From the NCBI RefSeq assembly GCF_900167435.1, contig NZ_FUWS01000007.1:163522-227521 (forward strand): a stretch of 64,000 nt of DNA, given 5' to 3'. Position 1 is the stretch's first letter, and each line of letters starts with the position of its first letter. The DNA is from Marinactinospora thermotolerans DSM 45154 (lineage in GTDB: Bacteria > Actinomycetota > Actinomycetes > Streptosporangiales > Streptosporangiaceae). The translations under genes and the position numbers were made by a program. Under the pieces are notes generated by a model. It saw only the letters and a list, made by a program, of their open reading frames with translations, ran no database searches and was not told the DNA's origin. This document shows positions 8,523-16,916 of the stretch, piece after piece.

Positions 8523-9854
8523 ATGTCGCCGGTTCGGGTGCTCATCGTCGGCGCGGGTTCACGGGGCGGCGGCTACGCCGAGTGGATCCGGCGCCACCCC
8601 GAGGTCGCGCGGGTCGTGGCGGTCGCCGAACCGCGGGCGGCCTACCGCGAACCGCTCGCCGACGCGCACGGCGTCGCCGCCGGCCTGCGCTTCACCGATT
8701 GGCGCGAGGTGGCCGCCCTGCCCCGCCTGGCCGACGTCGCGCTGGTGTGCACGCTCGACGACGCGCACGTGGAGCCCGCGGTGGCGCTGGCCGACCGCGG
8801 ATACCACCTGTTGGTGGAGAAGCCGCTCGCGCAGACCAGGGCCGACTGTGAGGCGATCGTCACCGCGGCGCGGCGCAACGGGGTCCTGCTCGGAGTGTGT
8901 CACGTGCTGCGCTACGCACCCTACACCCGGATGGTCAAGCAGATCGTGGAGTCGGGGCGCATCGGCGAGATCGTCAGCGTCGACCACGTCGAACCGGTCG
9001 GGTTCTGGCACCAGGCCCACTCCTACGTGCGCGGTAACTGGCGGCGCGCCGCCGACACCGCGCCGATGCTGATGGCTAAGTCCTGCCACGACCTCGACTG
9101 GCTGCGCCACGTCATCGGCCGTGACGCCGTGGCCGTGTCCTCCTTCGGGCGCCTGCGCCACTTCCGTCCCGACCAGGCGCCCCCTGGTGCCGGGGAACGC
9201 TGCCTGGACTGCGCGGTGGAGGCCACCTGCCCCTACTCGGCCCCGCGCATCTATGGGCGGTTCCTGGCCGAGGGACGGACGGGCTGGCCTCTGGACGTCC
9301 TCACGCCGCGACCGACCGTGGAGAGTGTCACCGAGGCGCTGCGCACCGGTCCCTACGGGCGCTGCGTCTACCACTGCGACAACGATGTGGTCGACCACCA
9401 GGTGGTGGCGCTGGAGTTCACCGGGGGCGTGACCGCGACGTTCACCATGACCGCCTTCAACCGGGCCCGTCCGCGCGAGACGACCCTGTTCGGCACCCAC
9501 GGCGAGCTGTTCTGCGACGGCGAGCGCATCACCGTGTACGACTTCCTCAGCGACTCCGCCGAGACGATCGAGGTGGCCGCGGCCAACGACGGCCTGATCG
9601 ACTCCGGGCACGGCGGCGGCGACGGCGGTCTGCTGGCCTCCTTCCTGCCCGCGGTCGCCGCGGGCGACCCCGCGCTGGTCGCCACCAGCGGGGAGGACGC
9701 GCTCCGTTCCCACCTGCTGGTGTTCGCGGCGGAGCAGGCCCGTCTGGAGGGGCGCGTGGTCCGCCTGGACACCCCCGAATGGTCCTCTCCCGTCCTCGAC
9801 GGCGAGCGGTCCCCCGCCCCGGGTCCCTCCGCCGGCCTCGCCCCGCCGAGGTAG
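8523..9854 (+). CDS. Gfo/Idh/MocA-family oxidoreductase
   Basis: This 443-residue protein has an N-terminal Rossmann fold (IVGAGSRGGGYAEW near residue 8) and the family EKP motif (LLVEKPLAQ), followed by the alpha/beta substrate domain. A cluster of cysteines (CLDC...TCPY) in the middle is found in a subset of these enzymes and could bind metal. Family members oxidise or reduce sugars, inositols and amino sugars with NAD(P). It lies 41 bases after the permeases, with GGAAGGAGAGGAG before the ATG, so it probably processes the imported sugar. Specificity unknown. Confidence 0.85.
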   Translation: MSPVRVLIVGAGSRGGGYAEWIRRHPEVARVVAVAEPRAAYREPLADAHGVAAGLRFTDWREVAALPRLADVALVCTLDDAHVEPAVALADRGYHLLVEKPLAQTRADCEAIVTAARRNGVLLGVCHVLRYAPYTRMVKQIVESGRIGEIVSVDHVEPVGFWHQAHSYVRGNWRRAADTAPMLMAKSCHDLDWLRHVIGRDAVAVSSFGRLRHFRPDQAPPGAGERCLDCAVEATCPYSAPRIYGRFLAEGRTGWPLDVLTPRPTVESVTEALRTGPYGRCVYHCDNDVVDHQVVALEFTGGVTATFTMTAFNRARPRETTLFGTHGELFCDGERITVYDFLSDSAETIEVAAANDGLIDSGHGGGDGGLLASFLPAVAAGDPALVATSGEDALRSHLLVFAAEQARLEGRVVRLDTPEWSSPVLDGERSPAPGPSAGLAPPR

Positions 9855-9868
9855 CGGGCGGGCTCCGC

Positions 9869-10465
9869 TCAGTCGAGGCCCCGCGCGCTCATCGCCTCCC
9901 CCAGGGCCTCGGCCGAGCGGACCATGCCGACCACGACCGGCACCACCAGGCGGTGTGGTCGCGGCCGGATGCCTCGGGCCAGACACGCCTCTCGGGCGCC
10001 CCGCCAGGCCGCGGCCACCATCGGGACGCAGCGGACGGTGAGCGCGAGCACCAGGGCCGCCCAGTCGGGCCGGACCCCGACGAGGCGCAGGGGACGGGCG
10101 AGCCGTTCGAACAGCGCCAGCATCTCGGCGACCCGGGTGGTGAGGGTGACGAGGCCGGCGGCCAGCACGGCGGCCGCCAGCCGGGCGCACACCCCCAGCG
10201 CGACCTGCGGGCCGGCGGTCACCGCCTGGAAGAGGGCGATCAGCGCGAGGAAGGGGAGCAGCGGACGCAGCACCCCCCACAGGTGGTGCGAGGGCAGGCC
10301 GCACAGTGGGTAGAGCGCGGCCGCGACGAGCGCCGCGACCGCCGCGCCCACCGGTGGCAGGAGCACCACCACGGTCACCACCGCGAGCAGCAGGGCCAGC
10401 TTCACCCCGGCCGGCGCGCGATGGAGCGGGGTCCGGCCGGGGACGTAGAGACCGAGCGAGGTCAC
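9869..10465 (-). CDS. bioN: ECF transporter transmembrane subunit (EcfT/BioN family)
   Basis: The GTG at 10465 overlaps the stop of the ATPase gene (GTGA) and gives 198 residues; the longer open frame upstream is antisense noise over that ATPase. The protein has four to five membrane segments and two Ala-Arg-Gly coupling motifs (ACLARG and AMSARG) near the C-terminus, the hallmark helices that transmit ATPase movement to the S-component. With the ATPase and BioY it forms a complete biotin uptake system. It is convergent with the oxidoreductase gene, 14 bases away. Confidence 0.88.
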   Translation of the reverse strand: MTSLGLYVPGRTPLHRAPAGVKLALLLAVVTVVVLLPPVGAAVAALVAAALYPLCGLPSHHLWGVLRPLLPFLALIALFQAVTAGPQVALGVCARLAAAVLAAGLVTLTTRVAEMLALFERLARPLRLVGVRPDWAALVLALTVRCVPMVAAAWRGAREACLARGIRPRPHRLVVPVVVGMVRSAEALGEAMSARGLD

Positions 10466-11145
10466 GACCGCCGGTCCATGAGGCCGACGTAGAAGTCGAC
10501 GGCCTCGCCGGGATCGCCGTCGAACACGATCCGCCCCTCGTCCATGACCAGCACCCGGTCGAACCCGTCGAGGACGTCGAGGTGGTGGGTGAGCAGGATG
10601 ACCTGCTGCGGCAACCCGCGCAGGATCTGCTCGACGACGCGCACGTTGCGCAGGTCCAGCAGTGTGGTGGGCTCGTCGCAGACGAGGACGTCGGGCTCGG
10701 TGACCAGCACCGAGGCCAACGCCAGCATCTGCTTTTGGCCGCCGGAGAGCAGGTGCGCGGGGTGGTCGCGGTGGTCGGCCAGCCCGTGGCGGGCCAGCAC
10801 GGCGTCGACGCGCTTTCGGATCTCGGCCCGGTCCAGCCCGCTGCCCCGCAGGCCGATCTCCACGTCCTCGGCGACCGTGGGCATGATGATCTGGGTGTCG
10901 GCGTCGGAGAACACGAACCCGACCCTGCGTCGGATCGCCCGCGCGTCGGTCCGGGTGTCGAGGCCGTCGACGCTGACCCGTCCCGAGTCGGGGACGACGA
11001 GCCCGTTGAGCGTGCGCGCCAGCGTGGACTTCCCGGAACCGTTCGCGCCGATCAGCCCGATCCGGTGCTCGGACAACTCGACCGAGATGTCGCACAGCAC
11101 GCGACGGCCCTCATAGGCGTGCGTCACGTTCTCCAGGCGGATCAT
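10462..11145 (-). CDS. bioM: ECF transporter ATPase (BioM)
   Basis: This is a 227-residue ABC ATPase. Walker A is GANGSGKST at residues 33-41, the signature is LSGGQKQ, and Walker B is VLVCDEPT. The length and the order BioY-BioM-BioN match actinobacterial biotin energy-coupling factor operons. It acts on the cytoplasmic face of the membrane. It lies 61 bases after bioY and overlaps the following EcfT gene, so expression is coupled. Confidence 0.9.
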   Translation of the reverse strand: MIRLENVTHAYEGRRVLCDISVELSEHRIGLIGANGSGKSTLARTLNGLVVPDSGRVSVDGLDTRTDARAIRRRVGFVFSDADTQIIMPTVAEDVEIGLRGSGLDRAEIRKRVDAVLARHGLADHRDHPAHLLSGGQKQMLALASVLVTEPDVLVCDEPTTLLDLRNVRVVEQILRGLPQQVILLTHHLDVLDGFDRVLVMDEGRIVFDGDPGEAVDFYVGLMDRRS

Positions 11146-11206
11146 GGGATGTCTCTTCCGTTCCTTGCGGCCCGTGGGGTGAAGGGCGTCGTGCCGGCGC
11201 GGCGGG

Positions 11207-11821
11207 TCACCGGGGGCGCGTCGGTGCCGGCTCCTCGACCCGCCGGCCCGCCGGCGGGATCGGGTAGGAACGGTACACCCCGGCCGCGATGAGTGACGCG
11301 ACGACCGCCTTGGCGAGGTCGCCGGGCAGGAACCACACCACCCCGGTCATGACGGCGAGCAGCCCGTCGCCCAGGACCATCGCGCTCCAGGGCACCCCGA
11401 CCAGGTAGACCACGCCGATACCGCCGACGATGTTGGCGAGGATCCCCCACCACAGCCGGTAGCGGGGCAGGGTGCGGCCCACCAGCAGCCCGATGACCAG
11501 GGCGCCGAGGATCCAGCCGATCATGTAGCCCCCGGTGGGGCCGTAGAACGGGGCGATGCCTCCCCGCCCGCCGGGCAGGAGGGGCAGCCCCGCCACGACG
11601 AGGACGAGGAATGTCACGACGGCGAGCGTGCCCCTCTTGGCGCCGAGCAGACTGGGGGCCAGCATGACGCCGAGCGTCTGGAGGGTGATCGGCACCGGGC
11701 CGACCGGTATGGCGATCGGCATGCTCAACACGGCGAGCAGCGCGGCGAACAGGGCGACGAGGGCCGCGTCACGCGCGGTGAAGCCCCGGTATCGGGGTCG
11801 GCTCACAGGGGTCTGGCTCAT
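11207..11821 (-). CDS. bioY: biotin transporter substrate-binding S-component (BioY)
   Basis: This 204-residue membrane protein of the BioY family has six hydrophobic segments, with an FAALLAVLSMP stretch, PVPITLQTLGVML and the GLPLLPGGRGG...GPTGGYMIGW core that lines the biotin site. The ATG at 11821 is preferred to one at 11869 because GAGGA stands six bases before it. It is the first gene of bioY-bioM-bioN. An inverted repeat at 11917-11938 upstream may be the biotin-responsive operator. Confidence 0.92.
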   Translation of the reverse strand: MSQTPVSRPRYRGFTARDAALVALFAALLAVLSMPIAIPVGPVPITLQTLGVMLAPSLLGAKRGTLAVVTFLVLVVAGLPLLPGGRGGIAPFYGPTGGYMIGWILGALVIGLLVGRTLPRYRLWWGILANIVGGIGVVYLVGVPWSAMVLGDGLLAVMTGVVWFLPGDLAKAVVASLIAAGVYRSYPIPPAGRRVEEPAPTRPR

Positions 11822-11916
11822 GTCCGTCCTCGTCTTCGCGCCTGGTCGGTGATGGGGTGACGCGCTCATTGTCGTCCACTTCCGTCACCGTGCGCGGATG
11901 CGGACAGCCACAGCAT

Positions 11917-11938
11917 TTTCAACCGGAATTTGTTGAAA
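11917..11938. promoter_or_regulatory. inverted repeat upstream of bioY, possible operator
   Basis: TTTCAAC, 8 bases, GTTGAAA: a perfect 7-bp inverted repeat in an AT-richer patch about 95 bases before the bioY start. Biotin repressors (BirA, BioQ) bind palindromes here in other bacteria, but this does not match a consensus exactly. Confidence 0.4.
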
Positions 11939-11975
11939 GTGGCTAATGGCCGTCCGCGTTCCGAGGCGGTCCCGG

Positions 11976-13037
11976 CTAGCGCGGCGTCGCGGGAAGGACG
12001 CAGACCGGGTCGGGCAGACCGAATCGGTGGCCGGTGTCGGTGGGAATCCCCGTCTCGGGGTCCACCCGCAGCACCGACAGTTCCCCGGACTGCTGACCGC
12101 CCACCACGAGGTACCCGTCGGCCTGGGCGAAGTGGCGGGGCCAGCGCACCCCCACCGGGGTCTCGGCCAGCGGATGCGGCACCCCGGTGTCGGGGTCGAT
12201 CCGAAACGTCGCGATCGTGTCGGCTCCCCGGTTGGAGACGTGGAGGAGAGCTCCATCGTGCGTCAGCGCGATCTCGGCGGGATAGTTGCGCTCCCCCTCG
12301 ACCGAGGTCGCCGGGAGGTCGGCGATCCGTTCCGCGGTGGCCGTGGCGCCGTTCCAGCGGAGCACGTGGACACGGGAGTCGAGCTCGCCGGCGACGTAGA
12401 GGTGACCGGAGGAGCCGACCGCGACGTGGCGCGGCCCCGTCCCGGGCGCGAGCCGGGCTGCGACCGTGGGCTCCCCCAACGGGTCGGCGGCATCGGGGTC
12501 GAAGGGCAGGGCGCGCAGTTCGTCGGTGCCGAGGTCGGCCACGAGCAGGTGCCGGCCGTCCGGCGCGAGCACGACGCTGTGGGCGTGCGGCCCCTCCTGG
12601 CGGTCCGCGTCCGGGCCCGATCCGACCGCCGTGACGACCTCGACGGCCGGCTGTGGCGCGCCGTCCGGGCCGATCGGGTGCACCGAGACCACCCCGTCGG
12701 CGTAGTTGGCCGTGATGACGTGCCGGCCGGCGGGGTGGACGAGGAGGTGACAGGGCGAGCCGCCCCCCGTGGGGGCCTCTCCCAGAAGGCGGAGTTCCTC
12801 CCCCTCGACGGCGAAGCCGCAGACACCCCCGTCGGGACGCTCGTTCACCGCGTACAGATACGGCAGTGTGGGATGGGCGGCCAGGAAGGAGGGGTTGTCG
12901 GTCCGCCCCGCGGCCTGTCCGCCCGACAGCTCTCCGGTCCGGGGGTCCAGCCACACGCGGTGGACACCCGAACCGTCCCCGGCCGGGTCGCAACCGGGGG
13001 TGTAGGTACCGATCCACAGGAGTCGACGCTCGGCCAT
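11976..13037 (-). CDS. lactonase-family beta-propeller protein
   Basis: The ATG at 13037 gives 353 residues, the usual length of the seven-bladed propeller 6-phosphogluconolactonase/YbhE family. It begins with the strand LLWIGTYT and has repeated blade motifs such as PSFLAAHP, PCHLLVHPAG and PRHFAQADGYLVVG. Known members hydrolyse 6-phosphogluconolactone or cyclic carboxylic anhydrides; many actinobacterial copies are uncharacterised. No signal peptide is visible. It is monocistronic by spacing. The open frame extends 20 codons further, but without family residues. Confidence 0.85.
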   Translation of the reverse strand: MAERRLLWIGTYTPGCDPAGDGSGVHRVWLDPRTGELSGGQAAGRTDNPSFLAAHPTLPYLYAVNERPDGGVCGFAVEGEELRLLGEAPTGGGSPCHLLVHPAGRHVITANYADGVVSVHPIGPDGAPQPAVEVVTAVGSGPDADRQEGPHAHSVVLAPDGRHLLVADLGTDELRALPFDPDAADPLGEPTVAARLAPGTGPRHVAVGSSGHLYVAGELDSRVHVLRWNGATATAERIADLPATSVEGERNYPAEIALTHDGALLHVSNRGADTIATFRIDPDTGVPHPLAETPVGVRWPRHFAQADGYLVVGGQQSGELSVLRVDPETGIPTDTGHRFGLPDPVCVLPATPR

Positions 13038-13163
13038 GACCGTCCGTTCTGATCGGGGTGATCGCCTGGTGGCCGGACCGCCCGGCCGCCAGGCCACCCT
13101 AGGGCTCCGGGCGCGGAAGCGGAACCGCGCCGCGATCGGCGTGGCGTCCGCGTCGGGTCCGTC

Positions 13164-13898
13164 TCAGCCGGTGCCGGTCCTGACGGCATCGAACAGCAGG
13201 GGCAGTTCGTCCGGACCGGGGAAGTGCCCACCGGGGATGGTCAGCTCCGTGAACGGGCCGCTGGTGTGCTCACCCCAGGCGCGCAGCCCCTCCTCCGTGA
13301 TGACGGGATCGTCGACGCCTCCGATCGCGGTCAGCGGAACGCTCAGCCTGCTCCCCGGCTCCCAGCGGTAGTGGGTGTGCAGGGTGAAGTCCTCGCTCAT
13401 GGTGCGGCCGACGAGTTCGAGCATCTCCGGCTCGGCGAGCACCTCCGCGGGCACGCCCCCATAGCGCGCGGCCACCGCCCGGGCCAGTTCGACCGGATCG
13501 GTGGGAAGCTCGTAGTGGAGCCTGACGTGGGGGGCGACCCGGCCGCTCACGACGAGGCGCGTGACCTCGCGCCCGCGCCGGTCGAGTTCGCGCGCCGTCT
13601 CATAGGCCATGAGCGTGCCCAGGCTGTGCCCGTAGACCGTGATGTCGCCCTCGAAGCCCATCAGGGCGTCGGCGAACCGCTCCACCAGCACACGCCAGCG
13701 CCGCTCGGGCTCGTTGTCGAGCTCGCGGCCGCGGATGCTGGCGCCCCATACCTGGAAGTGGGAGCCCAGCGGGGCGGCCCAGGACCGGTAGACGTAGTCC
13801 GGGGCCCCCGCGTGGGGGAAGCAGACGAGGTGCCGAGACCGCGGAGTCCCTCCGGTGAACCTGCGGAGCATGCCCTCGGCCTCGATGTGCGTTCTCAC
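13164..13898 (-). CDS. type II (editing) thioesterase
   Basis: The GTG at 13898 has AGGAGAGGAAG before it and gives 244 residues, the standard length for stand-alone GrsT/RifR-like thioesterases. The alpha/beta hydrolase starts with FPHAGAP, the nucleophile is Ser92 in GHSLG, and the catalytic His lies in GGHFPGP near the C-terminus. These enzymes remove stalled acyl groups from NRPS/PKS carrier proteins. No NRPS or PKS gene is in the window, so it either serves a distant cluster or is a remnant of a lost one. A cvn terminator hairpin lies just upstream. Confidence 0.88.
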   Translation of the reverse strand: MRTHIEAEGMLRRFTGGTPRSRHLVCFPHAGAPDYVYRSWAAPLGSHFQVWGASIRGRELDNEPERRWRVLVERFADALMGFEGDITVYGHSLGTLMAYETARELDRRGREVTRLVVSGRVAPHVRLHYELPTDPVELARAVAARYGGVPAEVLAEPEMLELVGRTMSEDFTLHTHYRWEPGSRLSVPLTAIGGVDDPVITEEGLRAWGEHTSGPFTELTIPGGHFPGPDELPLLFDAVRTGTG

Positions 13899-14076
13899 CG
13901 GCTTCCTCTCCTCGTCATAGGGACCATCGCGCCGCGGCGCGGTCGAAGATCGCCCCGACGCTAGCCCCGCGGGACCGCGCTTGGCAAAGGCCGCTGTTTT
14001 TCGGACGCTGCGCCGACCGGAAAGCGTCAGCACATATGATCCCGGCCACGGCGGTCCCGTGTTCCCGGAGAAGGAC

Positions 14077-14100
14077 GGCCCGCGCCCGAGGGCGCGGGCC
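14077..14100 (-). terminator. hairpin terminator after the conservon
   Basis: Perfect 10-bp arms (GGCCCGCGCC, loop CGAG, GGCGCGGGCC) begin four bases after the cvnD stop codon. Confidence 0.75.
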
Positions 14101-14104
14101 GGAC

Positions 14105-14704
14105 TCAGCCTACGAGTTCACTCTGGGAGCCGCTGTTGGCCAGCGCGTGCACCAGAAGCTCCTTGAGAACGTGCCCGGCCGACGAGCGGTCCCGCGCGTC
14201 GAAGTCGATGATCGGCACGTTGTCGCTGATCTCCAGCGCCTCGCGGATCTCCTCGCCCGTGTAGTTCAACTGGCCGTCGAACTTGTTCAGGGCGACGATG
14301 TAGGGGATGCGCTGCTGCTGTTCGAAGTAGTCGATCGCGTCGAAGCAGTCGGCCAGACGACGAGGGTCGACCACGACGACGGCGCCGACGGCACCACGCA
14401 CCAGGTCGTCCCACATGAACCAGAAACGGGCCTGGCCTGGCGTGCCGAACATGTACAGGATCAGTTCCTCATCGAGGGTGATCCGGCCGAAGTCCATGGC
14501 GACGGTGGTGGTGACCTTCTGCGGAACCGCGGTGGTGTCGTCGTGGACGACACTGGCCTCGGTCATGACCGCCTCGGTGGTCACCGGCTCGATCTCGGAG
14601 ACCGAGCCGACCAGGGTCGTCTTACCCGCGCCGAATCCTCCCGCGATGACGATCTTGGTCGACATCTTGGAGAAGGTGTCACTGGAAGAGTCGTTCGAGA
14701 CCAC
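14105..14704 (-). CDS. cvnD: conservon small GTPase-like protein CvnD
   Basis: This 199-residue protein is a MglA/Ras-like GTP-binding protein of the actinobacterial conservon type. The P-loop is GGFGAGKTT, a switch-region threonine pair follows, and NKFD is the guanine-specificity motif. The GTG at 14704 is chosen because GAGAGGG stands six bases before it; it overlaps the end of cvnC by 26 bases, as usual in these operons. CvnD is thought to cycle between GDP and GTP at the membrane under control of CvnB/CvnC. Confidence 0.93.
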   Translation of the reverse strand: MVSNDSSSDTFSKMSTKIVIAGGFGAGKTTLVGSVSEIEPVTTEAVMTEASVVHDDTTAVPQKVTTTVAMDFGRITLDEELILYMFGTPGQARFWFMWDDLVRGAVGAVVVVDPRRLADCFDAIDYFEQQQRIPYIVALNKFDGQLNYTGEEIREALEISDNVPIIDFDARDRSSAGHVLKELLVHALANSGSQSELVG

Positions 14705-15041
14705 GGAGCGCCCTCTCGAGAACCTGGTTTTCCGACGGACTGTGTCCGGTGATGGTGGGATGGATGTAGACGAGGCCCTGATCCGCCAGATCGCTCAGCA
14801 GAACCTGGGTGACGCCCAACGGGATCTTCAGCTCCGCCGAGATCTCGGCGACCGAGCGTGTCTCGCGGCAGAGCAGCAGTATCCGTTCCGACTCCGGCAT
14901 CAGGTTCCGCGGCGGGTCGATCGACGGATCTGCGGTGGAGATCAGCGTCTGAACCATGAGGGGATGCCGCGATCGCGTCCGTCCACCCGTGAAGGTGTAG
15001 GGACGGATGCGGGAGCCCCTTCTTCTCCTGCGGTAGCTCAT
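14679..15041 (-). CDS. cvnC: conservon DUF742 protein CvnC
   Basis: This is a 120-residue DUF742 protein. The basic N-terminus with RIRPYTFTGGRT, then the winged-helix-like part (SVAEISAELKIPLGVTQVLLSDLADQG is spread over this region) and a Leu-rich tail are diagnostic. It lies between cvnB and cvnD and overlaps cvnD. The likely role is as a partner or adaptor of the CvnB-CvnD pair; DNA binding has not been shown. Confidence 0.92.
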   Translation of the reverse strand: MSYRRRRRGSRIRPYTFTGGRTRSRHPLMVQTLISTADPSIDPPRNLMPESERILLLCRETRSVAEISAELKIPLGVTQVLLSDLADQGLVYIHPTITGHSPSENQVLERALRGLERLFQ

Positions 15042-15094
15042 TGCTGTGGCAACCTCTTCGTGAGTTACGCTCCGGCGGGCCAGAGCTACCCGGG

Positions 15095-15526
15095 TCAGCG
15101 GGCGATGACTTCGCGGAGCTCGGAACGCAGCTGCGGCGTCAGCACGTGACCTGCATTCTCCACGAGAAGGGTCATCTGGTAGGCGACGATCTTCATCTCC
15201 GCGTCGGCCGAGGTCAAGACGGCCAGGCAGGAACCGTCACTGATCGACATGACGAACAGATGACCGCGCCGCATGCGCACGATGAGCTGTTCGCACTCGC
15301 CCTTGCCGAACAGTCGGGCACCACCCTCGGCGAGGCTCTGCAGGCCGCTGGCGATCGCGCTGAGCTGTTCGGCGTGCTCCTCCGGGAAGTCACGCGAGGA
15401 AGTCAGCAGCAGTCCGTCAGAGGAGACCACGACGGCGTGCTCGACTCCGGGAACGTCCTTCACGAAGTTGGAGATGAGCCAGGTGAAGTTCTCCGCGTTC
15501 TCACTCAACCCGTTAGTCATGTGCAT
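15095..15526 (-). CDS. cvnB: conservon roadblock/LC7 protein CvnB
   Basis: This 143-residue roadblock/LC7-domain protein has the strands FVKDVPGVEHAVVVSSDG and LLTSSRDFPEE typical of the family. By homology it acts as the GTPase-activating partner of CvnD. Two starts (ATG at 15526 and 15520) are possible; the first has GAGAAG before it. It follows cvnA with a 109-base gap that contains no other gene. Confidence 0.92.
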   Translation of the reverse strand: MHMTNGLSENAENFTWLISNFVKDVPGVEHAVVVSSDGLLLTSSRDFPEEHAEQLSAIASGLQSLAEGGARLFGKGECEQLIVRMRRGHLFVMSISDGSCLAVLTSADAEMKIVAYQMTLLVENAGHVLTPQLRSELREVIAR

Positions 15527-15635
15527 CCAGCTTCTCGTTAGTTCGTCGGGGGTCGCGATGGCGCGCTCCAGGGACGGGTGGCGATCGGTGGTGCGGGGCC
15601 GACCGCCACCCGGTCACTCCTTGGAGCACGTCCGG

Positions 15636-16916
15636 CTATTCGTCCTTCTCGTCCTTCGTGGCCGCGCGTTCGCCCTCGAGGAAGCCGTCGAGGTCGGCGC
15701 GAATACGCTCGGCCCTGCTGGCGGCGTCCTCCGGCGGGGTCTCCCCGGAAGAGGCGTCATCCGTCTGGGCGAGAGTGGGCATCGGCGTGGTGGTGCGATT
15801 GGCGCTGCGCCGGGGCAGACCTGCCGCGGTGAGCCCGGACGACGATCCCGCCGCCGGGCCGGAAGCCGGGGATGCAGAGGTGGGCACGGTTGCGGGGGTG
15901 GGTCGGGGGGCGGGGGGGCTCTGGACGACGGAGCGCGGGGGCTCGGCGGCCGCCTTGGGCGTCGAAGAGTGACGCAGGAGCGTGTCGGGCACGATCACGT
16001 GGGCGCTGACACCGCGGAAGGAGCGCGCCTCCAGTTGCACGCGCAGGTCGTGACGCTGGGCGATGCGACTGACCACGTACAGGCCCATGTGCTTGATGAC
16101 GCGCTCGTCCATGACCGGGGCGCCGCTCAGGCGGTCGTTGAGGTCGGCGAGCTGGCTCTCGGGGATGCCGATGCCCTCGTCCTCGACGGTGATGAGCAGA
16201 CGCTCGTCGGCCATCTCCTGGGCGCTGATGACGACCTGGGCGTGGTCGGGGGACTTCGCGGTGGCGTTGTCCAGCAGCTCGGCGAGCAGGTGGCTGATGT
16301 CGTCGGCGGCGGTGCCGGACAGGGCGCGCTCGGGGAACTTGCCGATGCGGACCCGCTCGTAGTCGCTGATCTCGGAGATGGCCGCGCGGGCCACGTCCAG
16401 CAGCGGAACCGGCTCCATGTGGGGGTCGCCGGTGTCCTGTCCGGCCAGTACGAGGAGGTTCTCCCCGTTGCGGCGCATGCGGGTGGCGAGGTTGTCGATC
16501 CGGAAGAGCTGTTCCAGCAGGTCCGGGTCCTCGGTCTTGGTCTCGAGCTCCTCGACGATGTCGAGCAGCGACTCGACCAGTGTGAGATCGCGGATGGCCA
16601 TGTTGGCCAGCGTGACCGTGAGGAGCTCGCGCTCCCTGTCGACCGCGTCTGCCTGGATGACGGCCGCCGTCGGCTCCTGGAGGGCGGGGCTCGCCGGCGG
16701 GAGGGACTCCTCACCGGATGTGGCCGGCTCCTCGGAGGCGGCGGGCCTGTCGGCCGGCTGGGGAGCGGGGGCGGGGACAGGACGCGGTCGGGCCAGCCCG
16801 AACCACTCCAGCACCCTCCGAACTCCGCGCCCCACCGGCCTCGACGTCTCCTCTGTGCTCATCATGTGCGCCAGTGGGTGGTCAGCACGATCGGCCGATG
16901 ATGGCGCCTGTGCCAC
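15636..16916 (-). CDS. cvnA: conservon histidine kinase-like protein CvnA
   Basis: This 426-residue protein starts at a GTG with GAGGAG eight bases upstream. A Pro/Ala-rich N-terminus leads into the dimerisation region (VTLANMAIRDLTLVESLLDIVEELE) and an HATPase_c domain with N box (LLAELLDNATAKSP) and G boxes (EDEGIGIP). The C-terminal quarter is a low-complexity Pro/Ser/Thr tail. Many CvnA proteins have membrane segments and a HAMP domain; this copy has no clear transmembrane segment, so it belongs to the short soluble form. No CvnE P450 gene follows. Confidence 0.9.
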   Translation of the reverse strand: MAQAPSSADRADHPLAHMMSTEETSRPVGRGVRRVLEWFGLARPRPVPAPAPQPADRPAASEEPATSGEESLPPASPALQEPTAAVIQADAVDRERELLTVTLANMAIRDLTLVESLLDIVEELETKTEDPDLLEQLFRIDNLATRMRRNGENLLVLAGQDTGDPHMEPVPLLDVARAAISEISDYERVRIGKFPERALSGTAADDISHLLAELLDNATAKSPDHAQVVISAQEMADERLLITVEDEGIGIPESQLADLNDRLSGAPVMDERVIKHMGLYVVSRIAQRHDLRVQLEARSFRGVSAHVIVPDTLLRHSSTPKAAAEPPRSVVQSPPAPRPTPATVPTSASPASGPAAGSSSGLTAAGLPRRSANRTTTPMPTLAQTDDASSGETPPEDAASRAERIRADLDGFLEGERAATKDEKDE

